64,000 bases of DNA from Bacillus sp. AFS015802 (GCF_002561455.1 NZ_NTUP01000007.1:88508-152507); one strand, 5' to 3'. Positions 8,491-16,794 are shown, counted from the first letter of the stretch. Translations and numbers: made by a program. The notes: generated by a model from the sequence alone, not told the origin.

Positions 8491-8797
8491 ATTATATCGA
8501 GGTTTATAAAGTATTAACCATGTAAAATGACAGTCCAAAATACAAGGTTTTTATTCCGGACAACATCTATTGTCCTCATAAAAAAAGGTGCCAAAAAGAG
8601 TGTCAATTGCCTCGCCGTTTTGTCTCTCAAAACAAATCATAAACTGTTATATCGGCAACTTAACCTATGGTAAAATAAGGATAGACAAAGAAAGTTTATA
8701 TTCCATTAAAGGGCAGGTTAATTGAACAAGTTTTTTACTGAAAATTGAAACTTTTCCCACTGCTTCATCGTATATATAATTAGTTAGGAGGGAGTTT

Positions 8798-9259
8798 ATG
8801 AAAAGATTATTCGTGTTATTCGTCATATTGTTCCTAGGAGCTTGTGGGAACGGTGGGACTTCCAGCAGTCTCGAAGACTTTGATAACTCCAATTTAAAAG
8901 AAGACCTTAAAGAGGAGGCATTTCAATCAGAACTGCCTACGAAAATGCCTTTCGAAGTGAAAGAAGCAACTTTTACACCGACTCCAGGAGAGCAAAGAGA
9001 GGTAATGCAGACTTTCCAATTCGACGGAGTGGATGGTCAATTGATGGATTTGAAAACCAATAGTGGCGAAGTTCACTTTTCAGGCACTGATAATGAGGAG
9101 CAAGTGGAGATTGGTAATAATGAAGGTACTTTTGGAAAAACTGAAAATGGTTCATTGAGTCTTCATTGGGAAGATGGAGACCTGACGTATCACTTAATGG
9201 CAAATGGTGATGAAATTACGAAGGAAGAGTTAATTGAAACAGCAACATCATTTGAATAA
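8798..9259 (+). CDS. Predicted lipoprotein, 153 aa
   Basis: The protein begins MKRLFVLFVILFLGACGN, a short hydrophobic signal ending in a lipobox (LGAC) with Cys16 as the lipidated residue. The mature part is acidic, Ser/Glu-rich and carries no motif I recognise. The ATG follows TTAGGAGGGAGTTT. It is one of few plus-strand genes here, is followed 14 bases later by a tiny membrane protein, and both lie between inverted-repeat arms at 8397 and 9674. Confidence 0.75.
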   Translation: MKRLFVLFVILFLGACGNGGTSSSLEDFDNSNLKEDLKEEAFQSELPTKMPFEVKEATFTPTPGEQREVMQTFQFDGVDGQLMDLKTNSGEVHFSGTDNEEQVEIGNNEGTFGKTENGSLSLHWEDGDLTYHLMANGDEITKEELIETATSFE

Positions 9260-9273
9260 TGGGAGGATGAACA

Positions 9274-9426
9274 ATGGGAATTTATTTAGGAATTGGACTT
9301 TTTGTTGTTGTAGGCATCGGTTTATTTGGAGCTTTAGGAAGAAGGACCCTTCAGGGGAGCAAAGATGAACAGTTGCAGGAATTGGAACGTGTGAAATCAC
9401 AAAGTAGTGGATTTGGAGGATTTTAA
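9274..9426 (+). CDS. 50-aa single-helix membrane protein
   Basis: A short gene starting MGIYLGIGLFVVVGIGLFGA gives one N-terminal transmembrane helix, then a basic/polar stretch and a Gly-Phe-rich tail (SSGFGGF). The ATG lies eight bases after GGGAGGA. It follows the lipoprotein by 14 bases and is presumably co-transcribed and co-functional. No family was recognised. Confidence 0.65.
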   Translation: MGIYLGIGLFVVVGIGLFGALGRRTLQGSKDEQLQELERVKSQSSGFGGF

Positions 9427-9558
9427 TCTTTTCTTGTTTTGTTAAGTATTAACGTATAAGTTTTCTCATAAAGGGGAGTAATTCCAGGTTAATGGATAGC
9501 TCCCTTTGTTCCGTTATAGGGGGCTTTAATGGAAGATCAATATGCCGTACTAATTTCT

Positions 9559-9608
9559 AATACAAGACAAAAATACTCGTCAATCGACGAGTCTTTTTGT
9601 CTTGTATT
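9559..9608. terminator. Long near-perfect palindromic terminator
   Basis: The 50-base palindrome pairs AATACAAGAC and neighbouring bases with GTCTTGTATT, with an inner ACTCGTC/GACGAGT stem and flanking A/T runs. It can terminate the plus-strand lipoprotein pair and, from the other side, the minus-strand methyltransferase. Confidence 0.85.
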
Positions 9609-9673
9609 ATAGTTTGCAGTTTGTGTGTCAATATGAGTGCCATTAGGGCTTAATTTTTGGGTACGAGCATCTC

Positions 9674-9708
9674 AAAACGGAACCCTTTATTGTTTAAGAT
9701 AAGCTCCC
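9674..9708. repeat. Right arm of the inverted repeat bracketing 8.4-9.7 kb
   Basis: This is the inverted copy of TAAAGGGTTCCGTTTT. It overlaps the last codons and stop of the methyltransferase gene, and the similarity to the left arm weakly extends into that coding end. Confidence 0.55.
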
Positions 9709-10380
9709 CTTTAGTTTATCGTTCCATTTTTTATATACCGTTTCAACAATACCATGATAATGAGGCTCTCCGTGACTCATATCCAACATAAAGGTCTCGG
9801 ATGCCTTTATGTTTTGATATCCTTCAAAATGATGAGCTAATTCTCTCAGAGTGAAAAAGTGGATATAGGTATCTGACTTGGGACGGTAAAATGTAAAATC
9901 ATTTACCCGCTCTGCATTTCTCACATTCTTATCGTAACTTGGATCATTCACACCGAAAGCATTGATATAGATGAGACCACCTTCTACTAAGCCATTCTTT
10001 GCCTTCTTGAGAATTTCTTTTATTTGTTCATCATTAAAAAAATTGAGGACATTTGCGAGTATGATCAGTGAATAAGTATTTTCTTCTATCTGAATGCTGG
10101 TCAAATCATTTACTTCGGCTTTGAGCCCTACCCCTGCTTTTTGCGCATTCGATAATGAACGCTCTATCGCTGTTTCTGAGATATCAACTCCTTCAACCTC
10201 ATACCCTTTACCCGCAAAGTATAGAGCATTCCTTCCTTCGCCTATTCCGAGGTCTAACACTTTTCCTTTTTTCACTAATGTAGAGTAATCAACCAATGTT
10301 TGGATTGGATTTAGCCCCCACAAATGATCCTCTGCCTTACCATACTGGTTCTCCCAAATTCCTTTATTTCCAGGCATCAT
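9694..10380 (-). CDS. Class I SAM-dependent methyltransferase
   Basis: The ~228-residue protein has the SAM-binding motif I VLDLGIGEGRNALYFA, an acidic motif II (EGVDIS) and LIILANVLNFF as post II. The N-terminal WENQYGKAEDHLWG is like TehB/UbiE-type small-molecule methyltransferases. The ATG at 10380 (or the adjacent ATG at 10377) follows AAGGGGGAC. The last codons overlap an inverted-repeat arm, so the C-terminus may have been altered by an insertion or rearrangement. Confidence 0.8.
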   Translation of the reverse strand: MMPGNKGIWENQYGKAEDHLWGLNPIQTLVDYSTLVKKGKVLDLGIGEGRNALYFAGKGYEVEGVDISETAIERSLSNAQKAGVGLKAEVNDLTSIQIEENTYSLIILANVLNFFNDEQIKEILKKAKNGLVEGGLIYINAFGVNDPSYDKNVRNAERVNDFTFYRPKSDTYIHFFTLRELAHHFEGYQNIKASETFMLDMSHGEPHYHGIVETVYKKWNDKLKGSLS

Positions 10381-10403
10381 AGTCCCCCTTCTCAAAAACC
10401 ATT

Positions 10404-10452
10404 GGGTCAGGTCCCTTGGTTCATTCTTGTATTGGGCCTACGGACCTGACCC
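10404..10452. repeat. Dispersed hairpin element, GGGTCAGGTCC arms
   Basis: The 11-bp arms GGGTCAGGTCC (10404-10414) and GGACCTGACCC (10442-10452) are perfect, with a 27-base loop. It is one member of a family of similar long-loop hairpins found in at least six intergenic places in this window. Confidence 0.7.
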
Positions 10453-10458
10453 CGTGGC

Positions 10459-10677
10459 TCATTTAGTAAGCTCTTCCAGTTCCTTTTCTATCTCTTCATT
10501 ACTTACTGGTCTATTGGCCTTTTCTTCCTTATTAGTTAATAGCAAAATACCGATTAAAGCAGCCAGTACTATACATGTTACAGATATAATAAACCCTTCT
10601 TCGGTAAGAATTACTGATACCAAGGCAGTTGTTAATAAAGAAAGTGAAACAATTAATGCTCCAAATAATCTATCCAC
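10459..10677 (-). CDS. Small two-helix membrane protein, 72 aa
   Basis: The protein starts MDRLFGALIVSLSLLTTALV and has two transmembrane helices, followed by a highly charged tail (KEEKANRPVSNEEIEKELEE). The ATG lies behind AAGGAGCGATGGGG. The promoter at 10718-10746 is a member of the repeated extended -10 module. No family was recognised. Confidence 0.65.
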   Translation of the reverse strand: MDRLFGALIVSLSLLTTALVSVILTEEGFIISVTCIVLAALIGILLLTNKEEKANRPVSNEEIEKELEELTK

Positions 10678-10717
10678 CCCATCGCTCCTTTATGTTATAG
10701 AAAAATTTGTTATTTCA

Positions 10718-10746
10718 ATTATTTCAAACTCCTTCAGGTTGCACAA
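10718..10746 (-). promoter_or_regulatory. Extended -10 promoter, copy E
   Basis: On the minus strand: -35 TTGTGC (10741-10746), a 17-base spacer ending in TGA, and -10 AATAAT (10718-10723), then TGAAAT. The spacing and -10 element are identical to the four other copies. Confidence 0.6.
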
Positions 10747-10764
10747 TCCCCTACTTAAATCATT

Positions 10765-10794
10765 TAGGCGTAATCCTTTTGGGGATTACGCCTA
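10765..10794 (-). terminator. Hairpin terminator after the APH-like gene
   Basis: TAGGCGTAATCC and GGATTACGCCTA form a perfect 12-bp stem with a 6-base loop. It lies 65 bases downstream of the phosphotransferase stop on the minus strand. Confidence 0.7.
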
Positions 10795-10858
10795 AGGGAG
10801 ATATGCTGTTTACTTGCCCGATCATGGAAGAAGCCACTCTCCGGAGAGTACCATCATG

Positions 10859-11797
10859 TTAAAAATTCATCATGGAGTGATTCTGTTCAAACCTGATTCT
10901 AAAATGGTTCATGATTCGGATTTGTTCCTCCGTTAACTTCTCTTTATCCCAATACATATGCATTAAGCTGTATTCAAAAAGTTCTTTTAATTTTATAAAC
11001 AGAGGAAGCTTGTCTAACATTTCTGAAGATATGTCATTTTCCTCCTGATACCCTTCGATTATTGCTTTCGTAATGGAACGTCCATAGTCAACAATGTTCC
11101 CATTGCCTACATATGAATACTCCATTGCGCTATAGATTGGAACAGCTAAATCAAATACATAATAATTTTTCTCACAATCCTGAAAATCGATCATTGTCAG
11201 GTTCGAGTCACGATCTACCAATACGTTCTCCAACCATAAATCACCATGCAGCAAACCGTATGTTAATGGACTTTTGGGAAGATTTTTTATTGTAGATAAG
11301 ACGGCCTCTGCCACTTCCCTAATCGACCTTTCTTCTTTAGGGATATATTTAAGAAAATCATATTCCTCATTATCATACCAATCGTTAATATGTTTGATTG
11401 TCCCCATGTTTTCATATTCTTTTGATAAGCGGTGTAATCTGCCAATTTGCCTGCCCAAACCTTTTAGTACTCCAGCATTCCATTGATTTCTCGGTAAATG
11501 CACACCAGGAGCTTTTCTATACAAAACCGTTAATCGTTCTCTATCAAGTGTTATTCTTTCTACTAATTTACCACTTAATGAAAGTATGGCTGGGGATACG
11601 CCAAATCCTTGATGATACAAAAAGTTGGTATAGGTTACTTCTTCTAACTGTTCATCGTATGTTTTATAGTTCGTGATCCTGGCGAAGAAGTTTCCTTGAT
11701 CTGCCTCACACCGGTACATTTCATTTGTTACTGGTTCAACCTTGGTGAAATCTATTGGATAAATCATGTTCAGGAATTCTAGTATTTTTTGTTCCAT
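10859..11797 (-). CDS. APH/CotS-type phosphotransferase
   Basis: The 312-residue protein has the aminoglycoside phosphotransferase-like kinase core. The catalytic loop is YGLLHGDLWLENVLVD (about residues 188-203) and the Mg-binding aspartate is in MIDFQDCEKNYYVFDLA. Such enzymes phosphorylate small alcohols such as choline, homoserine, methylthioribose or antibiotics; the substrate cannot be assigned. The ATG follows CAGGAGAATAACGTTT. Confidence 0.85.
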   Translation of the reverse strand: MEQKILEFLNMIYPIDFTKVEPVTNEMYRCEADQGNFFARITNYKTYDEQLEEVTYTNFLYHQGFGVSPAILSLSGKLVERITLDRERLTVLYRKAPGVHLPRNQWNAGVLKGLGRQIGRLHRLSKEYENMGTIKHINDWYDNEEYDFLKYIPKEERSIREVAEAVLSTIKNLPKSPLTYGLLHGDLWLENVLVDRDSNLTMIDFQDCEKNYYVFDLAVPIYSAMEYSYVGNGNIVDYGRSITKAIIEGYQEENDISSEMLDKLPLFIKLKELFEYSLMHMYWDKEKLTEEQIRIMNHFRIRFEQNHSMMNF

Positions 11798-11911
11798 AAA
11801 CGTTATTCTCCTGTCTTATAAATTCATTTGACTAAGTAGTGGCAGGGAATATTTTAAGGACTCACCCATATACAAAAATAACATAAATATCCAATTTCAT
11901 TTAATCTTTTT

Positions 11912-12055
11912 CTAATCCGTTAAACCGTGGCCAATGTAGTTAAGTGACTGAGGATCTGCATAAACAATCATTTTACCCATAGGACTCTCATTCGTTGGGA
12001 AATCTACGACGAATACTTCCTCCCTATAATATGTATCCTTTTTCCTCCAATATAA
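11912..12055 (-). pseudogene. C-terminal remnant of an unidentified protein
   Basis: In the same frame as, and directly after, the stop of the DinB gene there are ~47 sense codons ending at TAG (11912-11914). They read like real protein (for example EEVFVVDFPTNESPMGK and VYADPQSLNYIGHGLTD). No start codon with a ribosome binding site precedes them. I read this as the surviving tail of a deleted gene whose identity I do not recognise. Confidence 0.45.
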
Positions 12056-12577
12056 TTACCTGTTATTCTGAAGCATGCGTTTAATGGTTCTGATCTGACC
12101 ACGATGATTGATTTCATCTTCAAACACGTGGAACCAAAGATAATAATGATTATAGGCTACACCATTCCCCCATTGTTTTTCCTGAAATAGCCATTCATCA
12201 TTTAGATCTTTGAATTTCTTCATTGTCTTCTCTCTGACTTTAGACATCTCGTCTATATAATAATTCACTGAATTCTTATGAATGGCTTCTCTTGCCCCCT
12301 GTCCCAGTTCCAAGGCAGACTTCCACCGTTTAAGCTCCAGTTCATTAATATCCCGATTTTCAAATGCTATAATTTGGTGAACAAATTCGATCGAGGCGAT
12401 ATGAAGCAATAGTGAACCGATAGAATTCGAACCTTCATCTACCAAATAATCCAATTCTTCTTCAGTTAAATCCCTTATCTCGTCTAAAGTAACCGCCCTT
12501 GTATGTTCTAACATAGAAGCAAGTTCACCAATTTTTGGTGAGAAATCTCCATGGTTTTTAATCCGATAATCGATCAT
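12056..12577 (-). CDS. DinB superfamily protein
   Basis: The 173-residue protein starts MIDYRIKNHGDFSPKIGEL and has the DinB-type pattern with histidines in LLLHIASIEF and DEINHRGQIRTIKRML. Most of its sequence fits a helical bundle. The ATG at 12577 has an ideal TAGGAGGTAATGGG leader, whereas a longer reading from 12664 has none. It is the second DinB gene in the window and not obviously linked to its neighbours. Confidence 0.8.
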   Translation of the reverse strand: MIDYRIKNHGDFSPKIGELASMLEHTRAVTLDEIRDLTEEELDYLVDEGSNSIGSLLLHIASIEFVHQIIAFENRDINELELKRWKSALELGQGAREAIHKNSVNYYIDEMSKVREKTMKKFKDLNDEWLFQEKQWGNGVAYNHYYLWFHVFEDEINHRGQIRTIKRMLQNNR

Positions 12578-12678
12578 CCCATTACCTCCTAACAAATCTA
12601 TATTAAGGTTATCAGTATATTCGAATAAATAAAGACTGATATTTTCTGGAAATGAATGGTACAATGAAATTAGGTACA

Positions 12679-12712
12679 GAAAAGGCAGCCTTACGTTTAT
12701 AGGCTGCCTTTT
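12679..12712. terminator. Bidirectional hairpin terminator
   Basis: AAAAGGCAGCC and GGCTGCCTTTT form a perfect stem with an 11-base loop upstream of the DinB gene. On the minus strand it ends transcription arriving from the APH-like gene at 12806. Confidence 0.75.
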
Positions 12713-12805
12713 CTATCTAAAAAACCGATGGGTCTAGTCAGGTCCCCGGTTCATTTTCATGATCGAACCAAAGTACTTGACCCCCCGGCTTCTTCAACAT
12801 CCCCG

Positions 12806-13603
12806 TTAAACCCATTCGTTCCCATGCTCTCGGAGGAATTCAAGGTCCTTTTGGTAATGCTCGTAATGTCCTTCATCGATCATTTTTTGGAAGGCCTTAT
12901 CCCCTTCTTTGGCTTTCCTTTGCATCAGTTGGCATAGACCCTCAATCCGCAGCAAAACCATCTCTAAAAAGCCTTTTTCCATCCCTTCGACACCATATGC
13001 TTCGAAGAACAAATGAATTCTTTGTTTGATCCGGTCTGCATCCTTTGCAGGGTCATATTGGACGGCATCGCCTGTTTCCAAATGATAGTGTCTACTTAAG
13101 GGAACACACGTATAAAGCGTATAGGCGATATCCCAAAGCCTTGGACCTGGAGCTGCAACGTCAAAGTCAATAATCCCTACCGGCTTTTGCTGATTGAAAA
13201 TAATATTATAGATCGCAAAATCATTGTGACATACTACCTCGAATGGCCGAGGCGTATGATCAAGGGGTTTCCAACTTTCTTCAATTGGAAAGTCACTTAC
13301 AGCGTCATGATAGCGACGCTGCATTTTTGCTATCTCTTTTAAAACATCATTAGACCACATATACCTTTTTAATGGATAATTGCCTGCTTCTCCTTCAATA
13401 AAGGATAATATTTCTCTATTTTCATCATCAACACCTAAAAATGTTGGTGCGTAATGGAAGCTTTTTTTCTCCAAATGCTTTAATAGTTTATGAACTTTAA
13501 CACTTTCGTTCTTTACGTCTCTCCGCACCGTATCTCCCGATCGATACACGTTCGAGACATTTCCACCAGATAACATTTCTTCTTGATCGTACTGACTGTT
13601 CAT
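12806..13603 (-). CDS. APH-type phosphotransferase
   Basis: This 265-residue kinase-like protein starts MNSQYDQEEMLSGGNVSNVY, with a Gly-rich N-lobe. The APH catalytic loop is VVCHNDFAIYNIIF and the metal aspartate is in GIIDFDVAAPGPRLWDIA. The ATG at 13603 follows GGGGGAATATTA; a reading extended to 13756 has a hydrophobic leader unlike the family. It resembles bacterial trans-aminoglycoside/choline kinase-like proteins; the substrate is unknown. Confidence 0.85.
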   Translation of the reverse strand: MNSQYDQEEMLSGGNVSNVYRSGDTVRRDVKNESVKVHKLLKHLEKKSFHYAPTFLGVDDENREILSFIEGEAGNYPLKRYMWSNDVLKEIAKMQRRYHDAVSDFPIEESWKPLDHTPRPFEVVCHNDFAIYNIIFNQQKPVGIIDFDVAAPGPRLWDIAYTLYTCVPLSRHYHLETGDAVQYDPAKDADRIKQRIHLFFEAYGVEGMEKGFLEMVLLRIEGLCQLMQRKAKEGDKAFQKMIDEGHYEHYQKDLEFLREHGNEWV

Positions 13604-13933
13604 TAATATTCCCCCGAAATAGGGGCCCAATGATTGTGGCAATAGAGATGTGCGTTTCCCCAAAAATAAAAGCAGATATCCAATGGTATCTGCCAGGCAA
13701 TGGGAATGTAAATGTCCACACCATGTGACCCTTGAATGATTTTTTAAGATAGACAAATAAACGCATCCCTCTGAATGTCAAAGAACGCTTTTGTCTATAT
13801 CTAATTAAATAATCATTTCAAGGCTTTCCACATATGGATAGATTCCCCTTTCGTTACATCTCCACTATTATATTACCAAATATATCAATTTCAGTAAATG
13901 ACGGTCACAATGAACCGTTAATTTAACCTCATT

Positions 13934-14210
13934 TTATATTGGACTTCTAAATTTAGTTTTAAGTAGACCATTCACTTTTTCAGTATTTAAAGAAGTATCC
14001 AGGATTAAAGAAGGATTTTCATTAGAATCAACTGTGGATGGTTTTATCACATCATCATCATAACCAAGATCTCTCAATTGCTTTTGATAAAACGGAAAGT
14101 AACTTTGTTTATGCAATGGACCTACCTAACACTGTGTAATGTAATTCTTCCGCTATACCTAGTAACCTCGATCCCAGAAAACCAGTTGCACCTAAAACTA
14201 GTACTCTCAA
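13934..14210 (-). pseudogene. Decayed RmlD-type NAD-dependent sugar reductase
   Basis: A TTG at 14210 opens RVLVLGATGFLGSRLLG, a textbook NAD(P) Rossmann start, but the frame ends at a TAA after about 31 codons. Another frame then continues with KQSYFPFYQKQLRDLGYDD and SLILDTSLNTEKVNGLLKTK, which matches the C-terminal part of RmlD-like dTDP-dehydrorhamnose reductases (normally ~280 residues). The middle of the protein is deleted, so the gene is dead. Confidence 0.7.
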
Positions 14211-14249
14211 GTTTCATGCCACTTAGAAATGATGGTTGACGCTTTCACT

Positions 14250-14696
14250 CTAAAAAAATAGTAAATCCTTCTTGTATACTATTCCATGCTCTAAGTAGAT
14301 CTTTAGCAGAGTTAATGCTTCCCCCCAGCCTACCGCACATCCCATGCAGGCTCTTAAACTTTCTACAGAGTGTGTATAGCCTTTATCATTAAGGATGACT
14401 AATGTACCCTCTTTATACGGCTCAAACTTGAAGGTGACGGTTGAAGTCACTTCTCCTGGTGACCATTTGAAAGCAAAACGTTCGTTAGGGATTGCCTCAA
14501 TGATTGGTCCACCATCTTCAATCGTTCTATGTTCATTATTTCCCCATACCAAGCGTATCTGACCTGTTCCATTTGAATCGATATTTATAGAAGCATCATC
14601 TGTAAACCAGGCATTCCAACCTCGAGAGGTCGAAATCGTTTGATAGACTTTTTCTAAAGGTACTTTAATGTACGTCTTATGGTTAATTTCCAGCAT
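14250..14696 (-). CDS. SRPBCC/AHSA1-type START-like protein
   Basis: The 148-residue protein has the AHSA1/SRPBCC signature: an N-terminal EINHKTYIKVPLEKVYQTIS, the WxAWFTDD motif and IEAIPNERFAFKW, ending in a helix with GWGEALTLLKIYLEHG. These helix-grip proteins bind hydrophobic ligands. The ATG follows GGGAGAAACGCAAA. It is a single gene. Confidence 0.85.
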   Translation of the reverse strand: MLEINHKTYIKVPLEKVYQTISTSRGWNAWFTDDASINIDSNGTGQIRLVWGNNEHRTIEDGGPIIEAIPNERFAFKWSPGEVTSTVTFKFEPYKEGTLVILNDKGYTHSVESLRACMGCAVGWGEALTLLKIYLEHGIVYKKDLLFF

Positions 14697-14785
14697 TTTG
14701 CGTTTCTCCCATCCATGCTTTTTATAACAATCTAGTAGAGATAGTTGAAAATGGAGTTAATAGTATTAAAACGGATTTTCACCTT

Positions 14786-15082
14786 TTAAAAAGGTGAAAA
14801 GACCACATAATTTGCGGCGATAAACATTATCCAAAATATAATGGATGAGGCCCTTTGGTGAAAAAAGGCACTTCCCTTTACTATAAAGAACGACGCTATT
14901 AACGTATATAACACATACAGGATATAACTAACTCCAAACCAGTTTATCCATATATTCCCAATAAACTCGATTCCGAATTTCTCGTAAGCTGGTTTCAAAA
15001 CATATATTGTACAAAGAAAACCAATGAGCAGAAATATTATACTCTCCATAAACTTAATAGTTGCTTTTTGGAATTCAGTCAA
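14786..15082 (-). CDS. Three-helix membrane protein, 98 aa
   Basis: About three transmembrane helices are visible (FMESIIFLLIGFLCTIYVL, VSYILYVLYTLIASFFIV and SIIFWIMFIAANYVVF). The TTG at 15082 lies seven bases after GAGG. A promoter of the repeated extended -10 type lies 150 bases upstream (15235-15263), with a hairpin (15152-15182) between promoter and gene. No family was recognised. Confidence 0.6.
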   Translation of the reverse strand: MTEFQKATIKFMESIIFLLIGFLCTIYVLKPAYEKFGIEFIGNIWINWFGVSYILYVLYTLIASFFIVKGSAFFHQRASSIIFWIMFIAANYVVFSPF

Positions 15083-15151
15083 ATAAACACCTCTTTCAGT
15101 ACAATTCTATTTTTGGCTGATTCGGTAACTGTAGTAGAATTGAATACCACC

Positions 15152-15182
15152 AAAAAGCCCATATTTAACTGAAAGTGGCTTT
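15152..15182. terminator. Hairpin between promoter and gene, possible attenuator
   Basis: AAAAGCCC and GTGGCTTTT can pair around a 15-base loop, with T-runs on both sides. It lies in the long untranslated leader of the gene at 14786 on the minus strand, so it may attenuate that transcript. Confidence 0.4.
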
Positions 15183-15234
15183 TAATCAAACACCACCTCA
15201 ACCCTCACAATAAAAATTTATAAACCCAATACCA

Positions 15235-15263
15235 ATTATTCCAAATTAAACCATCATACTCAA
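15235..15263 (-). promoter_or_regulatory. Extended -10 promoter, copy C
   Basis: On the minus strand: -35 TTGAGT (15258-15263), a 17-base spacer ending in TGG, and -10 AATAAT (15235-15240), then TGGTAT. Confidence 0.7.
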
Positions 15264-15276
15264 GAAAAATTTCAGA

Positions 15277-15312
15277 TAAAAAGGGCTCATCCTCCCCGGA
15301 TAAGCCCCCTTT
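15277..15312 (-). terminator. Terminator of the PadR-DUF2812 operon
   Basis: On the minus strand GGGCTTATCC pairs with GGATGAGCCC and is followed by TTTTT, just after the stop of the gene at 15317. Confidence 0.85.
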
Positions 15313-15316
15313 CCCT

Positions 15317-15883
15317 CTATTGCTCTTTCAACACCGAATACTTCCGATAAGCTTTATAATAACTTCCAGCCAATAATACAACCATAAATGCGGGAAACAA
15401 TTTCAAAAGAACAAATGGTGTTTCAAAGATAAACGCTTTCCAGAATAATGAATTTTCCATATTCCAAAGACCTTCATGATATAATGCGGAATCCCTGTAA
15501 TACACAAAAGAATAAACCAGGAACACCATACAAAGCCCTAAGGAATATCCCATCAATCTTTTATAATATTGGCTCTTCGATTCTCGGTCAGAGAAGATTT
15601 CATCCTGGTCATCGCTTTCTTTCTGCCAATAGCGTATTCCACTCAGCCAGTACCCCTTCAGGTAGTTCCAACCAAAATCCTCATAGATCCCTTTGTATTC
15701 CTCAAACTTTTTCTTAGATAGATAATCCTGATAGTCCAGTCGCATCACATATCTCTTGTCGGTTTTTTCGAAGGTGTAGATTCCCAGACCGCTAATGTTT
15801 GTGCAGCGATAGCCTTTTTGCAATTGCTCGTTCAGCCAACGTTCTTCTTTTTCAATACTGATGAAAAATTTAAACTTCTTCAT
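15317..15883 (-). CDS. DUF2812 domain membrane protein
   Basis: The 188-residue protein has the DUF2812 N-terminal domain (KKFKFFISIEKEERWLNEQL, then YTFEKTDKRYVMRLDYQD and GWNYLKGYW) followed by two transmembrane helices near residues 115-180. Genes of this family usually travel with PadR regulators, as here. The ATG at 15883 overlaps the end of the PadR gene by 14 bases, so they are translationally coupled. The function is unknown; an envelope-stress role is only a suggestion from such pairings. Confidence 0.85.
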   Translation of the reverse strand: MKKFKFFISIEKEERWLNEQLQKGYRCTNISGLGIYTFEKTDKRYVMRLDYQDYLSKKKFEEYKGIYEDFGWNYLKGYWLSGIRYWQKESDDQDEIFSDRESKSQYYKRLMGYSLGLCMVFLVYSFVYYRDSALYHEGLWNMENSLFWKAFIFETPFVLLKLFPAFMVVLLAGSYYKAYRKYSVLKEQ

Positions 15884-16187
15884 TCGCTTCACTTCCTTCG
15901 TACAGGGATAGAATATGCAAGAGCCTTTCCTGCTCCATTTTTAAAATGGCGCTTCCTTCAGACGTGATCTTATAGATTTTTCTCCGTCCTGAGTGTCCAA
16001 CAGGTTCGATCCATCCGTGTTTGTTCAAGTTTTCAATCGCACCGTATAATGTTCCGGCAGCTAACATAACGGCCCCGTTACTCATTTCTTCGATCTTCTG
16101 CATGGCCGCATAGCCGTGAAGTGGCTCACGCAGTGCCAGCAAAATATAATGCATCGTTTCAGACAGCGGCAATAATTTATGTTTCAT
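15870..16187 (-). CDS. PadR family transcriptional regulator
   Basis: The 105-residue winged-helix protein has the PadR core: YILLALREPLHGYAAMQKI, TLYGAIENLNKHGWIEPVG and RRKIYKITSEGSAILK. The ATG at 16187 follows AGGGTGAGAGT. Just upstream is the palindrome AACTATATAGTT (16210-16221) and two related GTTCAACT half-sites, which suggests autoregulation of the padR-DUF2812 operon. Confidence 0.9.
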   Translation of the reverse strand: MKHKLLPLSETMHYILLALREPLHGYAAMQKIEEMSNGAVMLAAGTLYGAIENLNKHGWIEPVGHSGRRKIYKITSEGSAILKMEQERLLHILSLYEGSEANEEV

Positions 16188-16202
16188 ACTCTCACCCTTT
16201 AT

Positions 16203-16264
16203 TAAGTTCAACTATATAGTTCAGCTTAATATCAATTTAATACAGTTCAACTGAATAGTCAACC
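16203..16264 (-). promoter_or_regulatory. padR promoter/operator region
   Basis: The region holds a perfect palindrome AACTATATAGTT (16210-16221) and two copies of AGTTCAACT (near 16204 and 16244). On the minus strand TTGACT with a TAAATT 17 bases on could be the promoter. Operator function is inferred from position. Confidence 0.5.
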
Positions 16265-16284
16265 ATATTTTTGAAATTCAATTT

Positions 16285-16321
16285 AAAAAAGCCGACTCCC
16301 GCTACATTCGGAAATCGGCTT
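16285..16321 (-). terminator. Rho-independent terminator
   Basis: On the minus strand AAGCCGA pairs with TCGGCTT, followed by six T residues. It terminates the membrane-protein gene ending at 16364. Confidence 0.75.
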
Positions 16322-16363
16322 GCTGTATGACCACCTCTCTTATAGAAAAGAGAAATGGTCTAC

Positions 16364-16705
16364 TTACATTAGAATGTGAACTGCTCCCGCAATATACATA
16401 TATAATCCCGTAAGAGACAAAACAGTCCCCAGGAAAAATGTCCAAGGGTTGTCTTCTTTTTCTTGATCAAAGGTCCAAATGGTAAGGAATGCTACTGTCA
16501 ACGTGATGACAGGTAAAATGACATACTGTGGTCCAAATGCGAATGAACTCATACCAAAGATCAGAACGAATTTTCCATACGGATTAGCATTCTTGATATT
16601 ATCAATATAGTCTTTCTCAGCAGTCAAAAAACCTTCATCGTCATAGGAGTAAAACACTTGCTTAAGTCTATTAAGGAGATGGACGATCTTTTTAAATCCG
16701 GCCAT
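16364..16705 (-). CDS. Membrane protein with three helices, ~113 aa
   Basis: The protein starts MAGFKKIVHLLNRLKQVF (a polar helix), has an acidic linker and then three hydrophobic segments (GKFVLIFGMSSFAFG, YVILPVITLTVAFLTIW and FFLGTVLSLTGLYMYIAG). The start is uncertain: the ATG at 16705 has only a weak AGGG, and a TTG at 16720 is the alternative. No family was recognised. Confidence 0.55.
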   Translation of the reverse strand: MAGFKKIVHLLNRLKQVFYSYDDEGFLTAEKDYIDNIKNANPYGKFVLIFGMSSFAFGPQYVILPVITLTVAFLTIWTFDQEKEDNPWTFFLGTVLSLTGLYMYIAGAVHILM

Positions 16706-16794
16706 ATAACCCTGTTTCAATCCCTTCTTTTGTGCAGAAATTCTTCAGGAATTAAATTCACTTACTTGCCCTCTATGGTTACGCTTTTCTTAAG

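Noticed and set aside
13604..13781. N-terminal extension or separate gene upstream of the phosphotransferase at 12806
   Set aside because: The translated leader is not conserved-looking and the ATG at 13603 has its own ribosome binding site.
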